A DNA stretch of 14,702 nt, from positions 1 to 14,702 of the forward strand of contig JAQBNQ010000639.1 in NCBI GenBank assembly GCA_028288545.1, read 5' to 3'. Under the pieces are notes generated by a model. The model was given only the letters and a program-made list of their open reading frames with translations. It had not been told where the DNA came from and made no database searches. This stretch comes from Bacteroidota bacterium. GTDB lineage: Bacteria > Bacteroidota > Bacteroidia > Chitinophagales > LD1. Shown here in pieces: positions 5,182-12,870 of this stretch; within the stretch, counting starts at the first letter, position 1, and each line of letters opens with the position of its first letter. A program made the translations under genes and the position numbers.

Positions 5182-7754
5182 TTTACAGTGAATTTGGAGT
5201 TAAGGATACCAGCATCGGTTTTTAGCTGAAGAATATAAACTCCACTTGCAAGGTTTGAAACATCTGTTTGAATAAGCTGCCCATTAAAAGCACCTTGATG
5301 CTGAACAACATTATCTCCTAAAGCATTTAAAATTTGTAATTGATAATTTCCTTTCATGTCGGCGGCTTCAATAGATAAAAGATTGCTAACAGGGTTCGGG
5401 AACAATTTAATATTGCCTAATTCAGTTTCGGTTATTCCGACATCTGATCCGCGCGCAATGTTCATGTCTAATTGGTAAGTTCCGATAGTTCCAAGAAAAT
5501 TGTCTGACACATAGAATATTACGGTTCCGCCATTTTGTACAAAAATTGGTCCCGAGGTGTTGGCGTAAGCATCGCTCCAATTACCGTTATTAACTTTATA
5601 GCTAAATACCACGTCATCGGTAAAAGCTGAGTTCTTGCTATCGTGCAGTACCGGAACCACGGAATAATTAGTTCCGGATGGCAGATCAACCTTATAATAA
5701 TCGTAATCGTTACCTACGTGAATGTTTGAACCCGCAGTATTTACCGCTGCATTATTGCCGCTAAAAGTTACCGGTAAAGCATAAGCAGTACCTTCGGTAT
5801 TGTCAGACTCATAAATATCGGGGGAAAGTGGTTGGCCTACGATAGTTACCTCTACAGGGTTCGGATAATTAGCACCGTATAGCAAGGTATAGTTTACCTG
5901 ATCGGTAGTACTGAAAAAGCCAACGTAATACGTTCCCGGTGCAACATTTAAGCCGGCAGTTGAAAAGTTAAAATTATAGTAGTAGCCGGAAAGCATTGAC
6001 GAGCTCACCTCTTGAATATCGGTTACACCTGTGCCGTCCAATTTAAACAAGTAGGCATCAATGTATCCGTTGAATGTACTGGTGCCAACATTGCTAATAT
6101 CAACGTGAATGTTGAATGCCTGATTTACTTGTGGGGTGGCCGGTAAAATGGTGTCGTTACTATACATCTGTATATCATTATAAGGGCCTGTAACCGTTAT
6201 AGTGATCGGATTTGAGTAGCTAGTAGGATTGATGAGTGTGTAATTGTTGCTTCCGTTTTTGTAATAAATTCCCACGTAGTAAAGTCCGGGTATAACATCA
6301 ATTGTGTCTAAAGTAAAAGTTACATTATAATAAAGATTAGAACCCAGGGTTTGGTTGGAGTAAACCTGCACAAATCCGTTAAAAACACCATCGCTGTTAA
6401 ATAAGGCCGCTGCAAAATCGCCGGTGAAGGCCGTTGAACCTGCATTAGCAATTGCGGTAGAAATAACCAGTTGACTTCCTATCTGAATCGGGTCGGCGTT
6501 GGCCGTTACCGGCGCGTATATTATTATGCTATCCTGATTAATTATGGTTGAACCGCCACCTGTATTGGTTAAAGGTACTATGCCAATAACAGCCTCTTCG
6601 CCGCTATTAAAGTCACCATCACCTCCGCCAGTGCCCGGGTTTATTGGGCTTAAGGCATCAATCGAATAAAACCCGTCATCCTGGCTACCCCAGCCCCAAT
6701 TCATGTGAAAGTTACCATTACCATCATAACCATCGCAAACCCAGGTATGGCCGCCACCTGGACCTGAACCTACGTATTGCACCGGGCGGTTTAGGTTTAG
6801 TTCGTTTATAATAAGGTTCGTCCAGTTATTGTCGGAATAGTTGGCTCTTTGAAGTCCTTTTATTGAATCAGGATTATAGCCAAAATATGAAACGTAGGAG
6901 TTTTGCGCACAAGCTCCACCGGCTCCTGCATCGGCTGTGATAACCCATGCTCCACTCTCCTGAGGAGAATAATTCATGTCTACTGAAATTCCACAATGCG
7001 ACATTAAGGTTTCAATCTCTGTATTGTCAGAACTAATAGCGTTAGGCATATTAGCCCAGTTGTATGTGGTAGCACCATAGTTGGCGCTTAGGGTACCATA
7101 ATTTGTGCTGTTGTATGAATGATTGCCTGAGCCCTGGCTCGGATAGTTCCAGTATTTCAGAATTTGAGCCATAGCCGTTGCTACACAACCGGTAACGCAA
7201 TATGCCTGGTAATTATTATCGTACGGACACATGTTGTTATAATAAGGGTTTTGATTCCAGGTAGTTTGACAAAGGGGATTCACCCCCTGAGTTGCCCTGG
7301 ATGAACCGGTTGATTTATTATTATACAGATTGTACCATTTAGAACTGATCTCCTCTGTTGTTTCCGTTACGTTTTCTATAACATACACGATCTCCATTTT
7401 ATACTTGTCCATCCAGGCCTTTACTGAAGGCGGAACATTTTCAACTGAATAGCTTCCTTTAGTGCTGTACGCTAATATCGGCCTTACCATTTCTTCTCCG
7501 GAAACAATAACGAATCCCTGGTTTTCGCCAACATTAAAAATGTAATAGACTGTTCTTCCGTCACTCGAACGCCCCACATTGCTATTGGTTTTACACTCGT
7601 AAACCGGATGCAGGATTATTGGCCCCCCCGAAGGGTTATTTTGTTGACAAAAATTTTGAGCAACCTGTTTGGCGTAACCGAGCTCGACCTGCTTTGCTGA
7701 CGAAACAGTAATCAGACCTAAAATAAAAGCCAGTAATAAGTAGTTATTTTTCAT
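5178..7754 (-). CDS. T9SS-exported peptidase C10 (SpeB/streptopain-like cysteine protease)
   Basis: This 858-residue multidomain protease starts with a signal peptide (1-20, ending VSSA). Residues about 21-130 resemble the SpeB/Spi-type propeptide that keeps C10 enzymes inactive. The catalytic domain spans about 155-395: nucleophile Cys190 in T-G-C-V-A-T-A-M-A-Q, His336 in G-G-G-H-T-W-V, and the N-W-G-W-G loop (352-356) characteristic of the family. Two tandem CARDB/Ig-like repeats of about 115 residues follow (about 408-640), each with a P-G-x-Y-Y-V-G strand. Then come a PPC-like (bacterial pre-peptidase C-terminal) domain (about 645-765) and a T9SS type A sorting domain (about 780-858) with F-P-N-P-V and G-V-Y-I-L-Q-L. 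The protein should cross the outer membrane through the type IX system and be released or anchored there. The next gene starts within its stop codon. No strong promoter was found in the 65 nt upstream. Confidence 0.93.
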   Translation of the reverse strand: MKNNYLLLAFILGLITVSSAKQVELGYAKQVAQNFCQQNNPSGGPIILHPVYECKTNSNVGRSSDGRTVYYIFNVGENQGFVIVSGEEMVRPILAYSTKGSYSVENVPPSVKAWMDKYKMEIVYVIENVTETTEEISSKWYNLYNNKSTGSSRATQGVNPLCQTTWNQNPYYNNMCPYDNNYQAYCVTGCVATAMAQILKYWNYPSQGSGNHSYNSTNYGTLSANYGATTYNWANMPNAISSDNTEIETLMSHCGISVDMNYSPQESGAWVITADAGAGGACAQNSYVSYFGYNPDSIKGLQRANYSDNNWTNLIINELNLNRPVQYVGSGPGGGHTWVCDGYDGNGNFHMNWGWGSQDDGFYSIDALSPINPGTGGGDGDFNSGEEAVIGIVPLTNTGGGSTIINQDSIIIYAPVTANADPIQIGSQLVISTAIANAGSTAFTGDFAAALFNSDGVFNGFVQVYSNQTLGSNLYYNVTFTLDTIDVIPGLYYVGIYYKNGSNNYTLINPTSYSNPITITVTGPYNDIQMYSNDTILPATPQVNQAFNIHVDISNVGTSTFNGYIDAYLFKLDGTGVTDIQEVSSSMLSGYYYNFNFSTAGLNVAPGTYYVGFFSTTDQVNYTLLYGANYPNPVEVTIVGQPLSPDIYESDNTEGTAYALPVTFSGNNAAVNTAGSNIHVGNDYDYYKVDLPSGTNYSVVPVLHDSKNSAFTDDVVFSYKVNNGNWSDAYANTSGPIFVQNGGTVIFYVSDNFLGTIGTYQLDMNIARGSDVGITETELGNIKLFPNPVSNLLSIEAADMKGNYQLQILNALGDNVVQHQGAFNGQLIQTDVSNLASGVYILQLKTDAGILNSKFTVK

Positions 7755-7819
7755 AACAGTGGGTTTAGTGAATGAAAAGGTAGCTTTTTCGATTAAACAA
7801 ATAGAAGCTATTGGGTTAA

Positions 7820-7853
7820 ATAAAAGAATCCCCCAAATGGGGGATTCTTTTAT
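7820..7853. terminator. Strong hairpin terminator, probably bidirectional
   Basis: A perfect inverted repeat has arms AAAAGAATCCCCC (7822-7834) and GGGGGATTCTTTT (7839-7851) around an AAAT loop. It can be extended by two A-T pairs on each side. The A- and T-rich outer arms supply uridine tracts in both directions. It lies 32 nt after the stop of the peroxidase gene and 65 nt before the protease start, so it chiefly ends the peroxidase transcript. Confidence 0.88.
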
Positions 7854-7885
7854 AAAGATATGATATTCTATAATTGCCGAAACCG

Positions 7886-8992
7886 CTAAAAAGGGTTTTG
7901 AAGGCCTGGATTGTGGATAAACGAAGTATCAGTTAGAGTGTAAAGAAAATCTACCAGCGCCTGTTTTTGAACTGTTGAAAGGTGCAGACCACCATTAGCA
8001 TGGTTGGGCAACAACATCGTATTATCTATAGTAGGAGAAAGCTTTGTACTATCACTATAGAAATTAATGACTTGCTGAAGTGTGGTATAGCGCCCATCGT
8101 GCATATATGGACCAGTAAGGGCTATATTTCTAAGGGATGGGTCTTTGAATTTGCCATAATCGGATGATGACCCTGTAATTGCTCCGCGTCCGGCATCTTT
8201 GAAGTCGGAAACATTTACTGCCGAATCAAGACCATTGTTGCGGAAAAGATTATCCGTGAATAAGAGTGTACTCCCTCCGCTGGAGGCATGGCAGTGAAAG
8301 CAATCCCCGGTTTCGTTTAAAAATATCTGATAGCCCATTAACTCGGATGGTGTTAGTTGTTCCTCGCCTCTCAGATATTTATCAAGTTTGGAGTTTCCGG
8401 AAATGGCGGACATAACAAATTGCTGTATGGCGTTGTAAATTTTAGGGGCGGTAATATCACCAGGCCTGCCGAAGGATTTACGAAAGAGACGTGTATAGGT
8501 TGAATCCGTTTTGAGATAGTTGATACCATTTTGAACGACGAGCCCCAACTCATGCTGATATGCATCCTGGGCTTGTAAAGCCAGCGAGCCGGAACGACCA
8601 TCCCAAAAAAGTTGCGATGCCCATGCAAGATTTTCAAGAGCAGGAGCGTTACGAACTGTTTGTTGAAACTCGTTGGTGCTTTTTGCATTGCCCGAATCGC
8701 TTAATGCGAATAAAACATTGTGGCACGTTGCACATGACTTTTGTCCATCCAACGAAAGGTGCTTATCGTAAAATAGTATTCTCCCTAATTCTACTCCTTC
8801 AACACTCATGGAGTCTTTGTAAGGATTTGTTAATAAAGGGAACCGGGCGGGTATTGTAAGGGTATAATGGGTGTTTGTATAAAGACTATCTGAATCGGAT
8901 GGCTGATTATTGTCGACATGAGTATGCCTACAGTTTGACAAAGCTGCGACAATACCGGATAACAATAAGGTCAGGAAACTGAACCTTTTCAT
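7886..8992 (-). CDS. Di-haem cytochrome c peroxidase family lipoprotein (CcpA/MauG type)
   Basis: Bacterial di-haem peroxidases reduce hydrogen peroxide in the periplasm with electrons from small cytochromes; the MauG branch performs other oxidations. This 368-residue protein has two canonical haem c motifs, C-A-T-C-H (87-91) and C-F-H-C-H (231-235). It also has the family's F-W-D-G-R-S-G-S block (129-136) and G-P-Y-M-H-D-G-R (294-301), in which Met297 sits where peroxidases carry the distal ligand of the electron-transferring haem; MauG has Tyr there. This favours a true peroxidase. The N-terminus ends in L-S-N-C21, a lipobox-like cysteine, so it is probably membrane-anchored. It is flanked by hairpin terminators and seems monocistronic. 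The upstream terminator leaves only 29 nt before the ATG, an unusual arrangement for promoter placement. The ATG at 8992-8990 starts a normal signal sequence. Confidence 0.92.
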   Translation of the reverse strand: MKRFSFLTLLLSGIVAALSNCRHTHVDNNQPSDSDSLYTNTHYTLTIPARFPLLTNPYKDSMSVEGVELGRILFYDKHLSLDGQKSCATCHNVLFALSDSGNAKSTNEFQQTVRNAPALENLAWASQLFWDGRSGSLALQAQDAYQHELGLVVQNGINYLKTDSTYTRLFRKSFGRPGDITAPKIYNAIQQFVMSAISGNSKLDKYLRGEEQLTPSELMGYQIFLNETGDCFHCHASSGGSTLLFTDNLFRNNGLDSAVNVSDFKDAGRGAITGSSSDYGKFKDPSLRNIALTGPYMHDGRYTTLQQVINFYSDSTKLSPTIDNTMLLPNHANGGLHLSTVQKQALVDFLYTLTDTSFIHNPGLQNPF

Positions 8993-9021
8993 AATAAAGC
9001 GAGAAGTGAGATTTTAATAAC

Positions 9022-9050
9022 AAAAAGCCAGGCTAAATACCTGGCTTTTT
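9022..9050. terminator. Hairpin terminator between the SprB-repeat gene and the peroxidase gene
   Basis: AAAAAGCCAGG (9022-9032) pairs with CCTGGCTTTTT (9040-9050) around a CTAAATA loop, an 11-bp perfect stem with a U-tract in either direction. It lies 61 nt after the stop of the minus-strand gene at 9112 and ends that transcript. The peroxidase ATG follows 29 nt further on, so read-through here could also control the peroxidase gene. Confidence 0.85.
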
Positions 9051-9111
9051 GACACTGAAAGTTAGCAACTCTTTATTTATCTGTGATGTTTTAACATGGC
9101 TTGGCTTAAGG

Positions 9112-11145
9112 CTATCGGACAATTTGCAACTTACCGCCATTAACACTTCCTGATGAAAGGTTAATTAAACGATAGGTATACAATCCCTCGGAATACTGCC
9201 TTAAGTCGATATTAACCGTGCTGCCGGTGATCGTTCTTTCCGCAATGGCTTTGCCACTTAAATCAAAAATTGAAAAACGGAATTTACCGTCTACACCAGG
9301 CTCGATAGTTAAGGTAGTACTTGCCGGATTAGGATATAATTTAACAGTTGATTTGCTAATTACGTTAATGCCAACAGTAAAACTTACTGAATCACAGGAT
9401 ACAACAGAGCAATGATTGGCATCTGTTACTGTAACACAATAGGTTGCCGGTGAAAGGTGTGTAATAGTATCATGCGTTGATAAGGTATTCCAAACATAAG
9501 TATATGCAGGAGTTCCACCGGTTACAGCGGCACTTACCATGCCATTATTACCAGCACCTGAGGCGTCTACCTTGCTCAATACCACATTAATCGCAGAAGG
9601 TTGCGTAATTGAGTCTGTAACGACTACAACGCAATGGTTTGCGTCCATAACCGTAGCAATGTAAAGATCGGAGGTTGCATTAATCAAAGCATTTCCGTTA
9701 TTAAGATTGTTCCAAACATAAGAGTATGGCTGAGTGCCGCCCGATGGAGCAAGGATTATTGAACCTGTTGCAGCACCAAAGCATTCTTCGTTGGTAACTG
9801 TTGCATTAACGGTAAGCGCACTTGCGGGTTGTAAAATATTAGCACCTAAACTGAAGGAACAATTATTTACATCGTTAATAGTTAGCGTATAGGTTCCTGC
9901 AATCAAACCGCTTATGTTGGCCGTAGAATCACTGTTACTCCACGCATAAGTTAAAGGAGCGGTTCCACCTGAAACTGTTACAATTACCTGGCCTGTTGAG
10001 TCACCGAAACAGAGAACATTAACCGTACTATCCGTTGCTGAAGGCCCTGTATTGGTTGAAACAGTTCCTGATGAGGTTGTTGTGCAGCCATGTGAATCCG
10101 TTACAGTAACAGGATAGTTTCCAGCACCCAAACCGGAAATAGAATCTGTTAAATTGCCGTTCCCCCAGTGGTAAGTATAGGGGCTTGTACCACCTGAAGC
10201 AATTACTTTAAGTGTACCGGTGTTAGATACGCAAGAGGTACTGGTGGCATTAACCGTAAGGTTAAATGTTGTGTTGACAGAATTTAACTGTATGGAATCG
10301 TTAACAACGCATCCATTGGCATCTGTTAAAGTAAGTTTATAAAGACCCGAGGCAAGACCAGTGATAGCACTGTCCGTGGCCAAATTGGACCAGTGATATG
10401 TATAAGGACGGGTACCACCAGCAGGGTTAACGGTAATAGTGCCGTTGCTTTGCGTACAGGCCGGGCCTACAAGTGAATAGTTTGCGGCATTTAATGAAGA
10501 ACAATCTACAAAGAAAAGATCATCCACCTTAGCAGTACTACCCGCCTGGGCGGTGTTTTGATCGGGATAGCTGCAAAGAATAGTTATTTGGGCAGAATCA
10601 ATAGTAGCTGAAGATGTGTAAGTAATTGGGACAGTAAATTCTGTGTATGAGTTCGCAGCAGCGAGGGTAGTGAAACTTCCCGAGCCAACTACGTTAGCAC
10701 TAATTGCTGCACCAGTATAAAAATTAACTGCTACTGAAAACTGGTCGGTACCGGAGGGTGCATATTTATACCATCCCTTCAAAAATGAAGGCCTTGTATT
10801 AATTGCAAACCCGCCATCAATATTTTGCGTAGTTTGATTAACTGTTCCGGTGGCGCAAATGCCTGGTGCAGTCTGGAAAAAAATGCTTATTGTTGAAAGC
10901 TGGAGGGCGTAGCTGCCTGAATGGGCATCTGCGGTTTTTGTAGTTGTAAAAGCACCACCCTGGCAAGTTAAAACGTTAATTGTGCCCCAACTGTTTGGGT
11001 CTTCGTAGTTATAGGTAGTAAATAAGGGGGTACAGCTTCCGCTCGTCCATGTTTCGAATCCCGCATTTGGTATTTGAGCAAACAGGGAAGTCGTTATTAA
11101 GAAACTGAAGGCAAATAGAAACTTAGATTTGTAGTTGTTATTCAT
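9112..11145 (-). CDS. T9SS-exported SprB-repeat surface protein
   Basis: This 677-residue protein starts at the ATG 11145-11143, which gives a clean signal peptide (1-23, ending SLFA). The frame also opens to a TTG at 11193, but that would bury the signal. Residues about 24-215 form a beta-rich N-terminal domain (GFETW, N-S-W-G-T, G-S-Y-A-L-Q-L-S, K-G-W-Y-K-Y) resembling carbohydrate-binding-like domains common before T9SS signals. Five SprB-type repeats follow (about 230-285, 305-360, 378-435, 454-510, 524-590). Each has a G-G-T-x-P-Y-x-Y-x-W core and a G-x-Y-x-x-T-V-x-D-x-x-x-C ending. A type A sorting domain ends the protein (about 603-677; L-Y-P-N-P-A). SprB of Flavobacterium is a gliding adhesin with many such repeats; this protein is far shorter and need not serve motility. 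A surface adhesin or glycan-binding role is likely. It is divergent, by 59 nt, from the monooxygenase gene. Confidence 0.9.
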   Translation of the reverse strand: MNNNYKSKFLFAFSFLITTSLFAQIPNAGFETWTSGSCTPLFTTYNYEDPNSWGTINVLTCQGGAFTTTKTADAHSGSYALQLSTISIFFQTAPGICATGTVNQTTQNIDGGFAINTRPSFLKGWYKYAPSGTDQFSVAVNFYTGAAISANVVGSGSFTTLAAANSYTEFTVPITYTSSATIDSAQITILCSYPDQNTAQAGSTAKVDDLFFVDCSSLNAANYSLVGPACTQSNGTITVNPAGGTRPYTYHWSNLATDSAITGLASGLYKLTLTDANGCVVNDSIQLNSVNTTFNLTVNATSTSCVSNTGTLKVIASGGTSPYTYHWGNGNLTDSISGLGAGNYPVTVTDSHGCTTTSSGTVSTNTGPSATDSTVNVLCFGDSTGQVIVTVSGGTAPLTYAWSNSDSTANISGLIAGTYTLTINDVNNCSFSLGANILQPASALTVNATVTNEECFGAATGSIILAPSGGTQPYSYVWNNLNNGNALINATSDLYIATVMDANHCVVVVTDSITQPSAINVVLSKVDASGAGNNGMVSAAVTGGTPAYTYVWNTLSTHDTITHLSPATYCVTVTDANHCSVVSCDSVSFTVGINVISKSTVKLYPNPASTTLTIEPGVDGKFRFSIFDLSGKAIAERTITGSTVNIDLRQYSEGLYTYRLINLSSGSVNGGKLQIVR

Positions 11146-11204
11146 AGTGTTTATTATTGTAAGAACAAATAAAGAGAAATTCTTCTCAAACAAAGGAAAA
11201 AATT
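11146..11204. promoter_or_regulatory. Short divergent promoter region
   Basis: Only 59 nt separate the start of the SprB-repeat gene from that of the copper monooxygenase gene. On the minus strand TTTG (11194-11191) and TTTATTTG (11173-11166), one base off TAnnTTTG, are 17 nt apart and could serve the SprB-repeat gene. The region is A-rich, in keeping with Bacteroidota translation starts. No strong plus-strand pair lies within it, so the plus promoter may sit inside the neighbouring coding region. Confidence 0.35.
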
Positions 11205-12857
11205 ATGAGAAAGCTTTACGCATTCATTTTACCTGCATTTTTTGGTTTAGTGGTTTCAGGTCAATCAACCTATCAATCTGTTTACAGCATTTTGCAAACA
11301 AACTGTACCGGTTCGTGCCATACCTCATCTGCAGTTGATGGGATAGACTTTACGGCAAATTCGGCACAGGTGTATAGCAACCTTGTAAATGCAATACCCA
11401 CTAATACTACTGCGGCTGCAGCCGGGTTGAAACTGGTAGACCCCGGTAATCCAAGAAACAGCTTTCTGTTTGCAAAAGCGAATCATGGGCTTGATGCTAA
11501 CTTAACTTTGGCCGCTGGGCAGGATCCAACAAATCACGATTCGTTTAATGCCCTGACACAAACACAAAGAGAAATGATACGCCAATGGATCGTGTTCGGC
11601 GCAATTGATACCGGTACTTATGTTTTACAGTCTACCATTGATACCTTTTATGTTGCGCAGGGAGGACAGCCCCGTACACAGGTTTTAGCACCGCCGCCGG
11701 TTGGTGAAGGAGTGCAGTTATACTTTGGTCCACTGTTTATGCTGCCCGGAGTTGAGTTTGAATACAATAACAAATCGTATTTGAATAATAGCGGTACTGT
11801 AGATGTTACGCGCATGGTTACTCAAGAGAATGTTGAAACACACCACTTTGCCATTTACAATTTCCTTCCTGGTCATGACACCTTATTTGAGAAAGGATTG
11901 CATAAAGTTGTAGGCATAAGCGATGAGGCTTACTTGTTTTTTAACGCCACCGTAGTGGCCCAATGGCCACGCAGTATGGACGTAACTTACCCAACAGGGA
12001 CCGCCCTTGTTTGGGAACCAAATTCTGTTTTATGTTTGGATTATCACCTTATTAATTATGAGTCAACCGTTATTGCGGCAGAGGCTTATATGAATGTATA
12101 TTTCAGACCTCATCAATCAAGTACGATCGCAATACAAACTGCACCAGTTAGGTATGGTGGTGATAATGTAGATGAACTGGTTGTGCCTAATAACTCCACC
12201 GATACTACATTTAGAATTGTTCAGGCCAACCCGGACTCAACTTTTTATTGGAACATTATTTCTATGCAGGCTCATACGCATAAATTAGGTACTGATTTTT
12301 ATGTATGGACAAGAAAATCAACCGGGCAGAAAGATTCCCTGATTTATGATGGTAGAAAAGATCCTACGTATTCTTATGACCAGGGAACCTATATCTGGAA
12401 CGACCCTCCTTACCGCAGATTTGATCCACCTTTGCCGGTTTACATGACTAACGGGTTGATACACGAGGCTAGTTATTTCAATAGTGGTGCCGATACCGTT
12501 CATTTCGGGTTATCAACCACCAACGAGATGTTTGTGACCTTCGTTCTTTATTATGAATCGCAATTTCCAGCCTCGGGTATTAACCAGGTACAATCTTTAA
12601 ACAATATTAAAACCTATCCTAATCCGGCAAGCGATGTAGAGTATTTTAAGCTGGATGATGATATTGATATCCAAAAAGGTGAGATGCAATTTTATGATGC
12701 ACTGGGAAGGAAAGTATTGGATATTCAGGATATAGATTCACATACCTCTAATACCTTTGCAACTAACGTGCGCAGTTTGCCTGAGGGCTGCTATGCTTAC
12801 AGGCTAATAAGCAACGGCAATGAAGTAGGCAGTGGTAAAATAATGGTACAGCGATAA
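11205..12857 (+). CDS. Cytochrome c-fused PHM/DBH-type copper monooxygenase, T9SS-exported
   Basis: This 550-residue protein has a signal peptide (1-19). Residues about 21-135 form a c-type cytochrome domain with the motif C34-T-G-S-C38-H39, three rather than two residues between the cysteines, followed by L-V-D-P-G-N-P-x-x-S-F-L (77-88) and I-R-Q-W-I-x-F-G-A (125-133), as in Planctomycete-type cytochromes. Residues about 145-455 match copper type II monooxygenases. The CuH site is His213-His214 in E-T-H-H-F-A-I-Y plus His281 in L-D-Y-H. The CuM site is His357 and His359 in A-H-T-H-K-L-G plus Met442 in T-N-E-M-F. Order and spacing follow rat PHM (H107/H108, H172, H242/H244, M314). A type A sorting domain (about 466-550; T-Y-P-N-P-A) ends it. 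It should hydroxylate an unknown substrate at the cell surface with O2; the fused haem could supply electrons. It probably forms an operon with the gene 13 nt downstream. Confidence 0.87.
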   Translation: MRKLYAFILPAFFGLVVSGQSTYQSVYSILQTNCTGSCHTSSAVDGIDFTANSAQVYSNLVNAIPTNTTAAAAGLKLVDPGNPRNSFLFAKANHGLDANLTLAAGQDPTNHDSFNALTQTQREMIRQWIVFGAIDTGTYVLQSTIDTFYVAQGGQPRTQVLAPPPVGEGVQLYFGPLFMLPGVEFEYNNKSYLNNSGTVDVTRMVTQENVETHHFAIYNFLPGHDTLFEKGLHKVVGISDEAYLFFNATVVAQWPRSMDVTYPTGTALVWEPNSVLCLDYHLINYESTVIAAEAYMNVYFRPHQSSTIAIQTAPVRYGGDNVDELVVPNNSTDTTFRIVQANPDSTFYWNIISMQAHTHKLGTDFYVWTRKSTGQKDSLIYDGRKDPTYSYDQGTYIWNDPPYRRFDPPLPVYMTNGLIHEASYFNSGADTVHFGLSTTNEMFVTFVLYYESQFPASGINQVQSLNNIKTYPNPASDVEYFKLDDDIDIQKGEMQFYDALGRKVLDIQDIDSHTSNTFATNVRSLPEGCYAYRLISNGNEVGSGKIMVQR

Positions 12858-12870
12858 ACTGATTGTAATA

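Noticed and set aside
7798..7805. CAAATAGA (minus strand TCTATTTG), a near-match promoter element upstream of the protease gene
   Set aside because: It has one mismatch, and no -33 element occurs at about 19-20 nt. The nearest CAAA lies in the terminator loop region, 28 nt away.
8560..8859. Plus-strand open frame opposite the cytochrome c peroxidase gene
   Set aside because: The minus-strand frame carries both haem motifs and family blocks. The plus frame has no start signal or domain.
9300..10500. Regularly spaced similar segments that might suggest a DNA repeat array
   Set aside because: They are the five protein-level SprB repeats. The DNA copies have diverged, and there are no identical direct repeats or spacers as in a CRISPR array.
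11124..11131. TAGATTTG, a perfect match to the -7 consensus on the plus strand, upstream of the monooxygenase operon
   Set aside because: It lies inside the coding start of the SprB-repeat gene and has no -33 partner at the right distance. Several such matches are expected by chance in a window of this size.
11146..11193. N-terminal extension of the SprB-repeat protein from a TTG at 11193
   Set aside because: It would put 16 residues ahead of a normal signal peptide that has its own ATG at 11145 and would fill the divergent promoter region.
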